The notes: generated from the sequence alone by a model not told the origin. Counted from the first letter of the stretch, positions 7,804 through 16,052 are shown. The stretch: DNA of 64,000 nucleotides from Arthrobacter sp. NicSoilB8 (GCF_019977355.1 NZ_AP024655.1:4836001-4900000); one strand, 5' to 3'. Program-made: numbers and translations.

Positions 7804-8346
7804 ATGGTTTTTGCCCCTGACACGGAAGTTGCCCTGCGCTCCGTGGTTAACCTCATCAACACCGCGGCCAACGGCGAGGAACATTTGGCCACCGCAAAGG
7901 ATCTGGATGCCTTCCTTGAGGCTGAGGGCTTCACCGGGTCCCGGACCCGGGACGAGGCGGAACTGGCCAGCGTGCGGCGGCTGCGCGGCGAGCTTGCCGA
8001 GCTCTGGCTCGCGGACGAGACGACTGCCGCGGAGACGGTCAACCGGCTGCTCCGGGAGGCCCATGCGCTCCCCCAACTGGTCAAGCACGATCCCTGGGAC
8101 TGGCATCTGCATGCCACCACTCCGGAGGCCCCGCTGGCAGACCGGATGAGCACGGAGGCGGCCATGGCAATCGTTGACGTCATCCGCAGCAAGGAAATGG
8201 ACCGCCTGCTGGTGTGCGCCGCGGACGACTGCGACGCCGTCGTACTCGATCTGAGCCGCAACCGCTCGAAGCGGTACTGCGACACCGGGAACTGCGCCAA
8301 CCGCGCGCACGTGGCCGCATACCGGGCGAGGAAGGCAGTGTCCTGA
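7804..8346 (+). CDS. CGNR zinc-finger (ABATE domain) protein
   Basis: 180 residues. The N-terminal two thirds match the helical ABATE-type domain (EVALRSVVNLINTAAN... LRGELAELW). The C-terminal ~40 residues carry the zinc finger: Cys pairs in LLVCAADDC and YCDTGNCANRAH, with the CxNR signature. The family is predicted to be DNA-binding and regulatory. It starts at an ATG after GGTAAGGAG and is divergent from the EamA exporter, which it may control. Confidence 0.85.
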   Translation: MVFAPDTEVALRSVVNLINTAANGEEHLATAKDLDAFLEAEGFTGSRTRDEAELASVRRLRGELAELWLADETTAAETVNRLLREAHALPQLVKHDPWDWHLHATTPEAPLADRMSTEAAMAIVDVIRSKEMDRLLVCAADDCDAVVLDLSRNRSKRYCDTGNCANRAHVAAYRARKAVS

Positions 8347-8401
8347 CGGCCGGGCCTGCGGCGTCAGGCCTGCGGCCCGTAGGGCTGCGGGTTTTGGGGC
8401 T

Positions 8402-8431
8402 GCAGTGGTCGGGCGCGCAGTGGTCGGGCGC
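8402..8431. repeat. Two 15-bp tandem copies, GCAGTGGTCGGGCGC
   Basis: Exact copies at 8402-8416 and 8417-8431 in the 92-bp gap between two convergent genes. The surrounding bases are rich in further imperfect GGCCTGCGGC-like repeats. This is probably replication slippage in a GC-rich spacer; no gene or terminator is evident. Confidence 0.7.
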
Positions 8432-8438
8432 GCAGGGG

Positions 8439-8801
8439 TTAGGCCTGAGGCCCGTCGCCGCGGGGATCGGCGGGGCCGGAGGCCCCGGGTCCGGACGGCG
8501 CGGACGGGCCGCCGTGGCCGGAGGGCCGCCGGGAGCTGAGGTTAACGCCGGAGCCCTTCCCCAGATCCTCGGCGTTTTCCTTGTGGCTCATCGAGAGCAT
8601 GGCGGCCACCACAAGGATCACAATGAACGCAATCCCGGCGCCGGTGAAGGCCAGATCGAAGCGGGGCGAGCGGGCGCTGCCGCCCGAGGCGAAGATCAGG
8701 ACGCCAAAGAAAACCACCACGGCCCAGAACGCGGAGAACATGAGCGGCCCCTTGACCGAGGTCCGCAGACTGCGGGGCGCTCCGGGTTTCTGCTGTGCCA
8801 A
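8439..8801 (-). CDS. Small membrane protein, unknown
   Basis: 120 residues with two transmembrane segments (FSAFWAVVVFFGVLIFASGG at ~23-42 and LAFTGAGIAFIVILVVAAML at ~50-70), so both termini lie on the same side. The last ~45 residues are a disordered Ser/Gly/Pro-rich tail (PSAPSGPGASGPADPRGDG). No family recognised. It is followed on the same strand by the region of short GC-rich repeats. It is probably a stand-alone gene; the next upstream gene on that strand ends 84 nt away. Confidence 0.65.
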   Translation of the reverse strand: MAQQKPGAPRSLRTSVKGPLMFSAFWAVVVFFGVLIFASGGSARSPRFDLAFTGAGIAFIVILVVAAMLSMSHKENAEDLGKGSGVNLSSRRPSGHGGPSAPSGPGASGPADPRGDGPQA

Positions 8802-8885
8802 GGTGATTTCCTCCTGCAGCCTGCGCGGGGAAGCGTGGCTGTCTTGTTACCGCAATTGTTCTACGCCGGGTAGAACCTGTCGGTA

Positions 8886-9479
8886 CTAGTTTACGGCCTT
8901 TGCGGAATCGCCCCGAGCATCGTGCCGCAGGGTCAGGCCCGACAGCATCCACAGGACACCGCTGATGATGGCTCCGCCGCCCGCAACGCCGAGGAGCGCG
9001 TGCGCCCCGAGGCCGATGAAGAACGGCAGCGCGATCGCGGTGCCCAGCCCGATCACGCCGGAGGCGATCCAGTCGCGGGCCAGGACGGACCGGCCTCGGC
9101 CCAGGATACCGGCGGCTAGTTCCGCAGCACCGGACGCGCCGAGACCCGCGGCTGCGATGGTTCCGAAGACGAGGGGGGTCGGGAGCATGACTACGGCCGC
9201 GCCGGCTCCGGCCAGGACGGCGCCGCCGGCGGAGAGGATCTTGCCGGCGCCTTCCCGCGGGCGGAACCCGGTCCTCGCCACGGTCCAGATCATTATGACG
9301 CCGGTGGCCAGCAGGTAGAGTCCCCCGGCCCAGCCCATGCCGGCCTCGGGCGGCGCCGCCCAGAACACGGTCACGGCGCCGAACACGAGCGCAACGGCGG
9401 CCCTGATAAGCACGGGCTTCCAGAGGTCGGCCGCGGCGCGGATGGCAGGGGTCGCGTCAGGCGCTGCGGGGAGAGTCAC
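8886..9479 (-). CDS. HdeD/DUF308-like integral membrane protein
   Basis: 197 residues with about six hydrophobic segments arranged in pairs, rich in Gly and Ala (VLIRAAVALVFGAVTVFWAA, GLYLLATGVIMIWTVA, SGVIGLGTAIALPFFIGLGA). This layout resembles the HdeD/DUF308 membrane family, linked to acid stress in enterobacteria but uncharacterised in actinobacteria. There is no signal peptide beyond the first transmembrane segment. The assignment rests on topology and general resemblance only. Confidence 0.6.
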   Translation of the reverse strand: MTLPAAPDATPAIRAAADLWKPVLIRAAVALVFGAVTVFWAAPPEAGMGWAGGLYLLATGVIMIWTVARTGFRPREGAGKILSAGGAVLAGAGAAVVMLPTPLVFGTIAAAGLGASGAAELAAGILGRGRSVLARDWIASGVIGLGTAIALPFFIGLGAHALLGVAGGGAIISGVLWMLSGLTLRHDARGDSAKAVN

Positions 9480-9619
9480 CCGTCCAGTTTAGTGCGAAGC
9501 CGCCACTGCGCGCGCCTGCCGGGCAGGCCGGCCCAGTGCGCCCCTGACGGCAGGGTCCGGCACGGCGCACTGATCGGAGCATTGACCGCGCATTTCACGA
9601 TGCATTGACCGCGCTGTAT

Positions 9620-10975
9620 TCACTGTGCGCCAAGGACCATCCAGCGGTCCGTCCGGGCGCGGAGACCCAGGGTCAGCGCCCGCGCCGCCATGTAGCCTAG
9701 GGAAAAGGCGGCCCAGAGCCAGAGCAAACCCGTGCCGGCGCCGGCGCCGGAATACCGCACGGCCAGCAGCAGCGGCAGGTAGGCGGCGAGATTGACGACG
9801 CCGGCGACCGCGAGATAGCGGGCGTCGCCCGCCCCGATGAGGACGCCGTCCAGGACGAAGACGTACCCGGCGAGCGGCTGCCCGGCGGCAAGCACCCACA
9901 GGGCGAGCGTGAGCGCGGCCCGGACGTCGGCGTCGGCGGTGAAGAGGGCGCCGGCCCACGGCGCCGCCGCGCCGAGGAGGATCCCGGTCAGGACGCCAAA
10001 CCCGATCCCCCACCGCGTCATGGTGCGCGTCAGCGTGCGTGCCGCCTCGGGCCGGGCCGCGCCGAGCTCCTTGCCAATCAGGGCCTGGGCCGCGATCGCG
10101 AGGGCGTCCAGGGCGAAGGCGAAGAACGTGAAGACGGTCATGGCCAGCTGGTGCGCGGCGAGATTGACGGGGCCCTGGGCAGTGACTACCACCACCGTGG
10201 CGAGAATCGCGATACGGAGGCTGAGCGTGCGCAGCATCAGCCAGGAGCCCACCTTGGTCATGGCCCGGATGCCGCGCCAGTCCGGCAGCAGGGACACCCC
10301 GTCGTTGCGGGCGTTGCGCCGGACGATCAGCACATAGACGGCCGCCATGGCCCACTGCGCGATGCTTGTGCCAACCGCCGACCCGGTCACGGACCAGCCC
10401 AGCCCGTAGACCAGGACCAGGTTCAGCGCGATATTCAGGGTGAAGCCCGCAGCGGCAACGGCCAGGGGGGTCCGGGTGTCCTGGAGCCCGCGCAGCACTC
10501 CGGTGCCCGCAAAGATCAGCAGCATCGCCACGAGGCCGGGCATGGACCCGCGCAGATAGTCCACGGCGAATCCATGGACCTCGCCGCGGGCACCCATCAG
10601 CTCCAGGAGCGGCCCGGCGGCCAGGAACCCCGCGGCCGCCAGGATGATCCCGAGTATCAGTGCCAGCCAGACCCCGTCCCGTCCGGCGGCGAGGGCCTTG
10701 GCCAGCTGGCCGTTGCCGATCGCCCGTGCCACTGCCGGCGTCGTGGAGTATGCGAGGAACACCATGAGCCCGACGGCGGTGTGCAGCACCGCCGAGGCCA
10801 GCCCGACGCCGGCAAGCTCGGCCACTCCCAGATGGCCCACGATGGCCGAGTCGGCGAGCAGGAACAGCGGTTCGGCGATGAGCGCACCGAACGCGGGCAC
10901 GGCGAGGCGGAGAATCTCCCGCCGGTGCCCCGCAGAGGGCGGCAGGGTCTCGGACAGCGGAGGGGAAGCAGGCAC
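9620..10975 (-). CDS. MATE-family multidrug/metabolite efflux transporter (DinF-like)
   Basis: 451 residues with 12 predicted membrane spans in two six-helix halves. The family start pattern is clear: HREILRLAVPAFGALIAEPLFLLADSAIVGHLG, with the conserved ADSAIVG. LGWSVTGSAVGTSIAQW in the first half and GAARPEAARTLTRTMTRWG at the half-boundary also fit. MATE proteins export organic cations or metabolites using Na+ or H+. The gene is divergent from the DoxX gene; the spacer between them carries a regulatory palindrome. Confidence 0.9.
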   Translation of the reverse strand: MPASPPLSETLPPSAGHRREILRLAVPAFGALIAEPLFLLADSAIVGHLGVAELAGVGLASAVLHTAVGLMVFLAYSTTPAVARAIGNGQLAKALAAGRDGVWLALILGIILAAAGFLAAGPLLELMGARGEVHGFAVDYLRGSMPGLVAMLLIFAGTGVLRGLQDTRTPLAVAAAGFTLNIALNLVLVYGLGWSVTGSAVGTSIAQWAMAAVYVLIVRRNARNDGVSLLPDWRGIRAMTKVGSWLMLRTLSLRIAILATVVVVTAQGPVNLAAHQLAMTVFTFFAFALDALAIAAQALIGKELGAARPEAARTLTRTMTRWGIGFGVLTGILLGAAAPWAGALFTADADVRAALTLALWVLAAGQPLAGYVFVLDGVLIGAGDARYLAVAGVVNLAAYLPLLLAVRYSGAGAGTGLLWLWAAFSLGYMAARALTLGLRARTDRWMVLGAQ

Positions 10976-11017
10976 GGCTTAACCCTAGCGGGGCCCGCGA
11001 AACGCCGTCGGACGTCG

Positions 11018-11054
11018 TTTAGTTGACATAACAACTAAATGACGGCACTATAAA
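11018..11054 (+). promoter_or_regulatory. Promoter with MarR-like operator upstream of the DoxX gene
   Basis: A perfect inverted repeat TTTAGTTG-N6-CAACTAAA occupies 11018-11039. It contains the -35 hexamer TTGACA (11023-11028) within it, and a -10-like CACTATAAA follows at 11046-11054. A dimeric repressor on this palindrome would cover the -35 box. The length and AT-rich arms are typical of MarR-family operators (family knowledge). No MarR gene is in the window, so the regulator must lie elsewhere. Confidence 0.65.
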
Positions 11055-11143
11055 ACTTGAAACTACAACTTTCTCACTGTTGCGGACCGGCCGGCATTGC
11101 GGCCCGGCCGCCACGGCGCCCCCGACCCTAGGAAGGGCACACC

Positions 11144-11578
11144 ATGAACCAGCCCGCACTGACCACCACCGCCCGGACCATCCTCCGTGTCATCACGGGA
11201 TTCCTGTTCGCCGCTCACGGCTGGCAGAAGTTCAACGAGTTCACCATCGCCGGCACCCAGGCAGCTTTCACCCAGATGGGAGTCCCGGCGGCCCAGGCGG
11301 CGGCTCCCGTGGTCGCCACCCTCGAACTCGTCGGCGGCGTCGCACTGATCCTGGGCGTGCTCACCCGCGTGTTTGCAGCCCTCCTCGCGGTGGACATGCT
11401 CGGCGCCCTGATCCTGGTCCACGCCGGCGCCGGCGTCTTCGTCGCGACCGGCGGCTATGAGCTCGTCCTGATCCTGGCGGCAGCCGCCCTCGCCGTGGCT
11501 CTCGTCGGCGCCGGCAACGCCTCGGTGGACAAGGCGCTCTTCGGCCGCAGCAACTCGAAGCTCAGCGTCCTCGCGTAA
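11144..11578 (+). CDS. DoxX-family membrane protein
   Basis: 144 residues with four transmembrane segments. The family signature is present: RVITGFLFAAHGWQKF near the N-terminus and LELVGGVALILGVLTR in the second helix. DoxX proteins are redox-linked membrane proteins; relatives respond to quinones, thiols or electrophiles and are often under MarR-type control, which fits the palindrome in the promoter. An AGGAAGG ribosome-binding site precedes the ATG. Confidence 0.88.
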   Translation: MNQPALTTTARTILRVITGFLFAAHGWQKFNEFTIAGTQAAFTQMGVPAAQAAAPVVATLELVGGVALILGVLTRVFAALLAVDMLGALILVHAGAGVFVATGGYELVLILAAAALAVALVGAGNASVDKALFGRSNSKLSVLA

Positions 11579-11729
11579 GGCTCCTGCCCCGGCACTTGCC
11601 AGCAGTCCCCGGCGGGCGGTCACCATGCGGTGGCCGCCCGCCGCCGCATGTCGACCGGTTATGGCGGCCCGGACAGCGATTGTGTCGCCGGCTGGCGGCG
11701 CCTGCCGGGCGCTTCAGTAAACTCACAGC

Positions 11730-12704
11730 ATGAGCGAGAACGCGCCCAATTCCGTGACCCTGCGCTTCCTGGCGGCTCCCACCGACGTCGGCCACAGCGG
11801 CTCGGTCGACGCCGGCACCGTACTGGAGTGGGTGGACAAGGCGGCCTACGCCGCCGCCGTTGGCTGGGCGAAGTCCTACTGCGTGACCGCCTATGTGGGC
11901 AACATCCACTTCGCGGATCCGGTCAACAGCGGCGACATGGTGGAGGTTGAGGCCACGATCGTCTACACCGGACGGTCCTCGATGCACATCCGCACCGTGG
12001 TCTCCTCGGGTGATCCGAAGGGCGGCCCTGCCACCATGCGCAGCCAGTGCATTGTGATCTTCGTGGCCGTGGGCGCCGACGGCAAGCCTATTCCGGTGCC
12101 GCAGTTTGAACCGGCGACCCCGGCCGAGATCGGGCAGCGGGACGACGCACTGGCCCGGATCAAGGTCCGCGAAGACATCGTCCAGGCCATGAGCGGACAG
12201 GAATATACCGATGCCGGCACGGCAGAGCGCGTGGTGCTGCGGTTCATGGCGGCGCCCACGGACGTGAACTGGGGCGGCAAGGTCCACGGCGGCATCGTGA
12301 TGAAGTGGATTGACGAGGCCGCCTACGTCTGCGCCTCCCGCTACTGCGGCATGGACACCGTGGCCGTGTTCTCCGGCGGCGTGCGGTTCTACCGCCCGCT
12401 GCTGATCGGCCACGTGGTGGAAGTGGAGGCCCGGCTGGTCTACACCGGAACAAAGGGCATGCACATCGCCGTCCATGTCCGCTCGGGAGATCCCAAGGGG
12501 CGCGAGCTGAACCTCACCACCTATTGCCTGACGGTCATGGTGGCCCGGGACGAGACCGGCACCTCGGTCCCGATCCCGCAGTGGGTGCCGGTGTCCGAGG
12601 AGGACAAGCGGCTGCATGCCCACGCCCGCGAGCTGCTGGAAATCCGCGGGCGGGCGCCCGGGAACCGGCTGCCCAACCACCTGCTCGCGGCAGGCAACGG
12701 CTAG
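11730..12704 (+). CDS. Acyl-CoA thioesterase with two fused hotdog domains
   Basis: 324 residues with two YciA-like hotdog domains (about 8-150 and 168-300) that share RFLAAPTDV/RFMAAPTDV openings. The C-terminal copy keeps the usual active-site pattern NWGGKVHGGIVMKWIDEAA. In the N-terminal copy the same place reads GHSGSVDAGTVLEWVDKAA, so the Asn and the Asp-Glu pair are altered. In animal ACOT7-type double hotdogs each half supplies one catalytic residue; whether that holds here is inference. It probably hydrolyses fatty acyl-CoA in the cytoplasm. It runs toward dnaB, with 27 nt between the stops. Confidence 0.85.
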   Translation: MSENAPNSVTLRFLAAPTDVGHSGSVDAGTVLEWVDKAAYAAAVGWAKSYCVTAYVGNIHFADPVNSGDMVEVEATIVYTGRSSMHIRTVVSSGDPKGGPATMRSQCIVIFVAVGADGKPIPVPQFEPATPAEIGQRDDALARIKVREDIVQAMSGQEYTDAGTAERVVLRFMAAPTDVNWGGKVHGGIVMKWIDEAAYVCASRYCGMDTVAVFSGGVRFYRPLLIGHVVEVEARLVYTGTKGMHIAVHVRSGDPKGRELNLTTYCLTVMVARDETGTSVPIPQWVPVSEEDKRLHAHARELLEIRGRAPGNRLPNHLLAAGNG

Positions 12705-12731
12705 CAGCCGGCGGACCGGCAGGGGGCAGGG

Positions 12732-14117
12732 CTAGAAGCCGCCGCCGCCTCCGGCGTCGGCGGCCATGTTGGCAAACCGCGAATAGTGGCCCTGGAAGGC
12801 CACAACAATGTCCTTCGTGGGGCCGTTACGGTGCTTGGCGATCAGGATATCGGCCTCGCCGGCTCGCGGCGACTCCTTGTCGTAAACGTCTTCACGGTGA
12901 AGCAGGATCACCATGTCGGCGTCCTGCTCGATGGAACCGGATTCGCGCAGATCCGAGACCATGGGCCGCTTGTCCTGGCGCTGCTCCGAGCCACGGTTCA
13001 GCTGCGACAGTGCGATCACCGGCACCTGGAGTTCCTTGGCCAGGAGCTTGAGCGCACGGGAGAACTCGGAGACTTCCTGCTGGCGGGACTCCACCTTCTT
13101 GCCCGAGCTCATGAGCTGCAGGTAGTCCAAAATCACGAGCTTGAGGTCATGCTGCTGCTTCAGGCGCCGGCACTTGGCACGGATTTCCATCAGCGACATG
13201 TTGGGGCTGTCATCGATGAACAGCGGGGCATCGTTCATGCGGCCCATGGTGGTGGCGATTTTGGACCACTGCTCGTCCTTGATGGTGCCCTTACGGAGGT
13301 CCTGAAGACCGATCGTGGCCTCGGCGGACAGCAGGCGCATGGCGATTTCGTTGCGGCCCATTTCGAGGGAGAACATGACGGTGGCGAGGTTGTTCTTAAT
13401 GGCAGCCGAGCGGGCGAAGTCCAGCGCGAACGTGGACTTACCGACGGCGGGGCGCGCGGCGATGACGATCATCTGGCCCGGGTGCAGGCCGTGGGTCAGT
13501 TCATCAAGCTCATAGAATCCGGTGGGGACGCCCACCATGCCTTCGCCGCGGTGCCCCGACGCCTCGATTTCGTCCACCGTGGACTCCATGACGTCCTTGA
13601 GGACCACATAGTCCTCGGCGGTGCGGCGCTCTGCCACGGCATAGACCTCGGCCTGGGCCTGGTTGACGAGGTCTTCGACTTCGCCGTCCTGTCCGTACCC
13701 GAGCTGGACGATCTTGGTTCCGGCGTTGACAAGGCGGCGCAGAACGGCGCGTTCGCCCACAATTTCGGCGTAGTACCCGGCGTTGGCCGCTGTGGGGACG
13801 GTCTGGATGAGTTCATGCAGGTAGGCGGGTCCACCAATCCTGTTGATTTCGCCGCGCTTGGTCAGCTCGTCCGAGACCGTCACGGCATCGGCGGGTTCAC
13901 CGCGGCCGTAGAGGTCAATGATGGCCTCATAGATGGTTTCGTGGGCCGGACGGTAGAAGTCCTGGCCGCGCAGGATCTCGACGACGTCGGCGATGGCGTC
14001 CTTGGACAGCATCATGCCGCCCAAGACGGACTGCTCCGCGGGGATGTCCTGCGGAGGCTTGCGGCTGCCCTCGGCGCCCCGCGTGCCCTCGACTGAGTCC
14101 AGATGCGTAACTGACAA
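12732..14117 (-). CDS. dnaB: Replicative DNA helicase DnaB
   Basis: 461 residues. An N-terminal helical domain (PPQDIPAEQSVLGGMMLSK...) is followed by the RecA-like ATPase core with Walker A ARPAVGKST (~215-225), Walker B VILDYLQLM and the DnaB motifs SQLNRGSEQR and RPMVSDLRESGSIEQD. There is no intein. The start is a TTG at 14117, preceded by GGAGG at 9-nt spacing; this gives MSVTHLDSVE, as expected for the family, whereas longer readings run into repeat DNA. The unusual 837-bp upstream region contains DnaA boxes and tandem repeats (separate entries). Confidence 0.95.
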   Translation of the reverse strand: MSVTHLDSVEGTRGAEGSRKPPQDIPAEQSVLGGMMLSKDAIADVVEILRGQDFYRPAHETIYEAIIDLYGRGEPADAVTVSDELTKRGEINRIGGPAYLHELIQTVPTAANAGYYAEIVGERAVLRRLVNAGTKIVQLGYGQDGEVEDLVNQAQAEVYAVAERRTAEDYVVLKDVMESTVDEIEASGHRGEGMVGVPTGFYELDELTHGLHPGQMIVIAARPAVGKSTFALDFARSAAIKNNLATVMFSLEMGRNEIAMRLLSAEATIGLQDLRKGTIKDEQWSKIATTMGRMNDAPLFIDDSPNMSLMEIRAKCRRLKQQHDLKLVILDYLQLMSSGKKVESRQQEVSEFSRALKLLAKELQVPVIALSQLNRGSEQRQDKRPMVSDLRESGSIEQDADMVILLHREDVYDKESPRAGEADILIAKHRNGPTKDIVVAFQGHYSRFANMAADAGGGGGF

Positions 14118-14284
14118 AACTGCCGTCCTCCGTTGTGTGCCGCGGCGGATATCCGTTCGCCGCGGCGCGTAAGCCCTGCGCCTTGATGCCCAGCTGCGTT
14201 GCAGCCGAGCAGTTCTGCTGCCCAGCCGTTTTTGATGCCGGGCTTGATGCCCGGCTGTATTACTTCCCCGCCGTTTAACAGCGC

Positions 14285-14344
14285 GTGTTCTCACACTCTG
14301 TGTTCTCACACCCTGTGTTCTAACACCGCCTGTTCTCACACCCG
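14285..14344. repeat. Four tandem 15-bp repeats upstream of dnaB
   Basis: Units at 14285-14299, 14300-14314, 14315-14329 and 14330-14344 share the core TGTTCTCACAC (unit 3 has TAACAC). Their regular one-and-a-half-helical-turn period and position beside DnaA boxes are reminiscent of iterons or multimer-binding sites. Slippage in non-coding DNA is the simpler alternative. Confidence 0.85.
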
Positions 14345-14462
14345 GTGGCATGAACCCGACCTATGCCGGCCGCTTCATTCGTATCAGTCAGCTCCGACAG
14401 TTCGCGTCGGGCCGCCGGTCCGACGCCGTCCAACCGCCATGCCGCCGCTTTGTCCATCGCCG

Positions 14463-14929
14463 TTATCCACAGCGTGGTGCGGCGGTGAGCCGCCGGGATC
14501 CGACGGCGGGGCTTCCTGCCTGGCGATCGCCCGGCAACCGCAGGTTTCCGCTTCCAAGCCCCGATATCCTGCAACGTTATCCCCCGATCGGGCAGGCACC
14601 AACCCGGCCGGCGCGCTCCCCTGTGGATAACCTGTGCACTAGTGGCCGGTGCTTGTGCACAGTCTGTGGGTAGAGCTGTGGATAGAAAAAAAGTTGAGTC
14701 CGTAATCCGCCATTGAACTGCGGAAACATTGGATTCATCTTGTGGACACAAAACATTTTTGCCGAGGCTTCATCCACAGCCTGCATCTTGCGGCTGGGGA
14801 TAGACCGCGGCGCGCGAGGCCATACTTGCCGCCCGATGTGCACATTTCGTGACCGGATTCACGGCGCCCGGCGGAATTGACGCCGGCCGCGGCGCACTGT
14901 ACGGGGGTTGCCGGGCATGCTGTGGATAA
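14463..14929. other. DnaA-box cluster with AT-rich stretch in the dnaB upstream region
   Basis: The 14118-14954 intergenic region has no supported gene. It contains three perfect DnaA boxes: TTATCCACA at 14463-14471, and its complement TGTGGATAA at 14622-14630 and 14921-14929. Two boxes have one mismatch (TGTGGATAG 14677-14685; TCATCCACA 14770-14778) and two are weaker (14665-14673, 14741-14749). Between boxes, 14684-14762 is conspicuously AT-rich for this genome. The region could be a DnaA-responsive promoter for dnaB and the divergent gene, a DnaA-titration site, or an origin-like element. The chromosome's usual oriC beside dnaA is not in the window. Confidence 0.7.
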
Positions 14930-14954
14930 CCGCAATCTGGCATAAGCTCTAACC

Positions 14955-15422
14955 ATGGGCGATGTACTGCTAGTCATGTTGCCTGCCCTCATTCTGACGG
15001 CGGTGCTCTGGGCGGTGGCCACGGCCTTGAAACCGCGGAATTTCGGCATCTCGGAGGCCGAGCGCTATCAACAGGAACTGGCGGTAAAGTCCCAGGCCCA
15101 CTACGCGGCGCAGGTCCGGGCCGCCGTGGCCGCCCGGGCCCGGGTTGAAGCGGCCACGCGCCCCAGCCAGAACTCCCAGCAGCAGTCCCAGCAGGCTGAT
15201 CACGCCCGCTCCGGCCAGCTGGCCCGAAGCGCCTCGACCTCGGCAGGGTCCCAGCCCGGCCACGGGGACGCCCTGCCCGGCGTCGGATACTTGAGCCCGC
15301 AACTCCTCCTGGAGCTGCAGTCCCTGGCCCGCAGCGGCCACAAGCTGAAGGCCATACAGTTGCTGCGGCAGTCGACGCACGCAGACCTCAAGACCTCCAA
15401 GAATTACGTAGATCGGCTGTAG
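14955..15422 (+). CDS. Membrane-anchored protein with L7/L12-like C-terminal motif
   Basis: 155 residues. One N-terminal transmembrane segment (VLLVMLPALILTAVLWAVAT, ~4-23) is followed by a Gln/Ala-rich linker (ARVEAATRPSQNSQQQSQQ) and a C-terminal ~45-residue motif. The motif, LLELQSLARSGHKLKAIQLL then ADLKTSKNYVDRL, resembles the helix-turn-helix of the ribosomal L7/L12 C-terminal domain (lysine-rich KxKAIxLLR...LKxxKxxVD). Function unknown. The start overlaps the DnaA-box region, and the next gene follows 3 nt after the stop. Confidence 0.65.
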   Translation: MGDVLLVMLPALILTAVLWAVATALKPRNFGISEAERYQQELAVKSQAHYAAQVRAAVAARARVEAATRPSQNSQQQSQQADHARSGQLARSASTSAGSQPGHGDALPGVGYLSPQLLLELQSLARSGHKLKAIQLLRQSTHADLKTSKNYVDRL

Positions 15423-15425
15423 CGC

Positions 15426-15998
15426 ATGGACTCCCTGCTCATTCCCGGACTGATCCTGGTTCTCGTGGCGGTCGGCGTACTGCTGGCCATCCGGGCTTGG
15501 AATCACCGCGGCGAACACCCTTATCCGGCGGCCGCGCCACAGCCTGGCCCCGACTCCGCCGAGCTCGCCCGAGCCTCGGCCGCCAAGCTCAACGAGGAGC
15601 AGCACCGGCGGCTCTATGCCCTGATCGCACAGGGGCAGGCCATGGCCGCGATCAAGGTGTACCTCGAGGCCACGGGTGAGGGCCTCCGGGCGTCCCGCGA
15701 CGCCGTCGCGGCACTCGCGGCGCACCCGCAGCCGTTCCGCGCCCCGGAGGCCGCACCGGCGGCCGTTCCGGACGAGGACGACGTGCCGCAGCGGTTCTCC
15801 TACCGCTACCGGGCTATCGCCAGCAAGGGCGATGTCACACGCGAGGTGAGCAGCAACATGCTCAACGATGAGATCTACGGGAGGATCCGCACCCTGGCCA
15901 AGAGCGGCGACACGGAGGCCGCCGCGACGGCCCTGACCCGCCACTCGGACATTTCCATGAAGCAGGCCAGGGAGTTCATCGCGCTGCTCGAAGACTGA
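15426..15998 (+). CDS. Membrane-anchored protein with two L7/L12-like motifs
   Basis: 190 residues. An N-terminal transmembrane segment (LLIPGLILVLVAVGVLLAI) is followed by two copies of the same helical motif: LYALIAQGQAMAAIKVYLEA at ~57-76 and IYGRIRTLAKSGDTEAAATA at ~150-169, the latter followed by DISMKQAREFIALLED. It starts 3 nt after the preceding gene, which has the same architecture, so the pair is a probable operon derived from duplication. No family name recognised beyond the L7/L12-CTD-like similarity. Confidence 0.65.
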   Translation: MDSLLIPGLILVLVAVGVLLAIRAWNHRGEHPYPAAAPQPGPDSAELARASAAKLNEEQHRRLYALIAQGQAMAAIKVYLEATGEGLRASRDAVAALAAHPQPFRAPEAAPAAVPDEDDVPQRFSYRYRAIASKGDVTREVSSNMLNDEIYGRIRTLAKSGDTEAAATALTRHSDISMKQAREFIALLED

Positions 15999-16052
15999 GG
16001 ACAGTCCGGCCACGGCTCCGTCCAGGCGCACCGCGGGGCGCGAGCGGAGGCT

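Noticed and set aside
12786..14096. 436-codon plus-strand frame opposite dnaB
   Set aside because: Antisense shadow; its translation has no domain features, whereas dnaB on the other strand is complete.
14118..14351. N-terminal extension of dnaB through the 15-bp repeats
   Set aside because: The extension is VRTQ-type low-complexity translation; the TTG at 14117 has a good ribosome-binding site and gives the family N-terminus.
14463..14929. Calling this region the chromosomal oriC
   Set aside because: dnaA, dnaN and rpmH are absent; in relatives oriC lies beside dnaA. DnaA boxes alone do not prove an origin.
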